This document shows positions 63,048 to 64,000 of a stretch of DNA of 64,000 bases, piece after piece. This DNA comes from Mycobacterium branderi (GTDB lineage: Bacteria; Actinomycetota; Actinomycetes; Mycobacteriales; Mycobacteriaceae): NCBI RefSeq assembly GCF_010728725.1, contig NZ_AP022607.1, positions 1 to 64,000 on the forward strand, written 5' to 3'. Every line of letters begins with the position of its first letter. Within the stretch, counting starts at the first letter, position 1. Made by a program: the position numbers and the translations under genes. Below the pieces are notes generated by a model. It saw nothing but the letters and a program-made list of their open reading frames with translations, searched no databases and was not told the origin of the DNA.

Positions 63048-63824
63048 GTGACAACCTTCCAGACGATCGAATTCGAGGTCGAAAACCACGTTGCGACCGT
63101 GACACTGAACCGGCCGGAACGGCTCAACAGCTTCAACGAGCAGATGGCCCGCGAGATCACCACGGTGTGGCAGCAGGTACGCGACGACGGCGACATCCGG
63201 GTCGCGGTGCTGCGCGGCAACGGCGAGCGCGCGTTCTGCACGGGAATCGACGTGTCGGAGGGGACGTGGTGGGAGCACAAGCCGTTCGTCGACCAGCAGG
63301 ACCCCGGCACCACGCTCGGCCCGAAGGCGCACAAGGTCTGGAAGCCGGTCATCGCGGCGTTGCACGGCATGGTGGCCGGCGGCGCCATGTACTTCGTCAA
63401 TGAGTGCGATTTTGCGATCTGCGCCGAGACAACAACGTTTTTCGATCCGCACGCCAATATCGGTGTGGTGTCGGCACTGGAGCCCATCGGCATGCTGGCT
63501 CTTGGCGTGCCCTACGGCGAGGTGCTGCGCTGGGCGCTGCTCGGCAGTGAGGAGCGGCTGGTAGCGCAGACCGCGCTTCGGATAGGCCTAGTCACCGAGG
63601 TGGTGCCCGATGACGAGCTGCGGGCGCGTGCCGGCCAGTTGGCCGCTGAGATTGCCGCGCGGCGGCCAGAAGGCATTCAGGGCACCGTGCGTGCGCTGTG
63701 GGAGGCCCGCGACCTTGCGCCGAGTCTCGCCCAGCAGCGCGGCCTTTCCTACACCCAACTCGGCAATCTCGGCGGGACACGCGTCGACGCGCGGACCCAC
63801 AAGCGCGCGCCGCGCATCCGGTGA
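63048..63824 (+). CDS. Enoyl-CoA hydratase/isomerase (crotonase family)
   Basis: 258-residue crotonase. The start is the GTG at 63048, with the leaderless promoter described above; upstream ATG codons in the same frame lie before it. The N-terminal VATVTLNRPERLNSFNEQMA, the first oxyanion segment GERAFCTGIDVSEG, and the second oxyanion loop HGMVAGGAMYFVNECD are normal, and the DPHANIGVVSALEPIG segment contains a Glu at the hydratase position. It should hydrate or isomerise an enoyl-CoA. It is separated from the operon before it by 147 bp and probably regulated on its own. Confidence 0.85.
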   Translation: MTTFQTIEFEVENHVATVTLNRPERLNSFNEQMAREITTVWQQVRDDGDIRVAVLRGNGERAFCTGIDVSEGTWWEHKPFVDQQDPGTTLGPKAHKVWKPVIAALHGMVAGGAMYFVNECDFAICAETTTFFDPHANIGVVSALEPIGMLALGVPYGEVLRWALLGSEERLVAQTALRIGLVTEVVPDDELRARAGQLAAEIAARRPEGIQGTVRALWEARDLAPSLAQQRGLSYTQLGNLGGTRVDARTHKRAPRIR

Positions 63825-63835
63825 GGGCGTTGATC

Positions 63836-63955
63836 TCAGACCGTGCAGAAGTACACGACGATGCCCAGCAGCACAATGCCGGTGATGCAGGCACCGATCA
63901 GCCGCGCCGTCTCCTTGATCAGGTCGTCGCGATCGGACGGTGGCAGGTAGGTCAT
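63836..63955 (-). CDS. Small single-pass membrane peptide
   Basis: 39-residue ORF (ATG 63955, TGA 63836-63838) with a charged N-terminus (MTYLPPSDRDDLIKETARL) and a hydrophobic C-terminal half, IGACITGIVLLGIVVYFC, long enough to cross the membrane. A GGGGGAG ribosome site lies just upstream. Such small membrane peptides often support a larger membrane protein or a signalling complex. Its neighbour on the right is outside the window. It is convergent with the enoyl-CoA hydratase gene. Confidence 0.55.
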   Translation of the reverse strand: MTYLPPSDRDDLIKETARLIGACITGIVLLGIVVYFCTV

Positions 63956-64000
63956 TGGCTTTTCTCCCCCGAGTTCATGGAACGTAGATGCTGTCATTGC

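Overview
The window reads as chromosomal DNA of a mycobacterium (Mycobacterium or a very close relative). The support is high GC throughout, frequent GTG starts with GTGA/ATGA overlaps, a secreted CAP-domain protein, an LpqH-type lipoprotein, five cytochromes P450, an NDMA-type alcohol dehydrogenase and two mycofactocin-type SDRs, and a dense set of FadD/FadE/EchA/CaiB genes. No rRNA, tRNA, CRISPR or complete insertion sequence was seen. The content is almost entirely accessory catabolism of a lipid-, terpenoid- or sterol-like compound.

0.2-20 kb: an oxidation cluster (FAD oxidoreductase, SnoaL proteins, aldehyde dehydrogenase, NDMA-type alcohol dehydrogenase, three P450s, AttH-like protein, APH-type kinase-like protein, epoxide hydrolase, PEP-dikinase-like enzyme, VOC protein, SDR, Baeyer-Villiger monooxygenase). 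Five promoter regions carry the same roughly palindromic 15-mer (about GTnrGTGsCACnTAC). In four of them it occurs as a pair exactly 22 bp apart; in the fifth (3074-3107) the second copy is only partial. This looks like one regulon with cooperative repressor binding. Eight genes in the first 16 kb are split by frameshifts, most explained by one missing base in a C, G, T or A run, and the SDR has an in-frame stop. This is either sequencing error or recent decay.

20-27 kb: two exported proteins, then a P450, a hydroxyisobutyrate-dehydrogenase-like enzyme, a TetR repressor with two matching operators, a divergent amidohydrolase and another P450. 27-41 kb: beta-oxidation genes (enoyl-CoA hydratases, acyl-CoA dehydrogenases including a 1158-residue three-module polypeptide, a double hot-dog hydratase, a mycofactocin-type SDR and two acyl-CoA ligases), with an IS256-family remnant at 35 kb.

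41-49 kb: a tightly overlapping minus-strand operon (amidohydrolase, Gfo/Idh/MocA oxidoreductase, DUF35 protein, alpha/beta hydrolase, aldehyde dehydrogenase, CaiB, thiolase-like protein). 49-54 kb: a small conserved protein, a tandem-TetR regulator, a Rieske oxygenase, an isochorismatase-fold protein without the catalytic cysteine, a nitronate-monooxygenase-like enzyme and a TetR. 54-64 kb: a fused double CaiB gene facing a second operon (amidohydrolase, thiolase-like, DUF35, small CSCG protein, SDR, DUF2889, alpha/beta hydrolase), with a 17-nt repeated operator between them, then a leaderless enoyl-CoA hydratase and a 39-residue membrane peptide.

Together the genes could hydroxylate, oxidise, CoA-activate, dehydrogenate, hydrate and cleave by retro-aldol chemistry (two thiolase-like/DUF35 pairs). 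The real substrates cannot be read from sequence.
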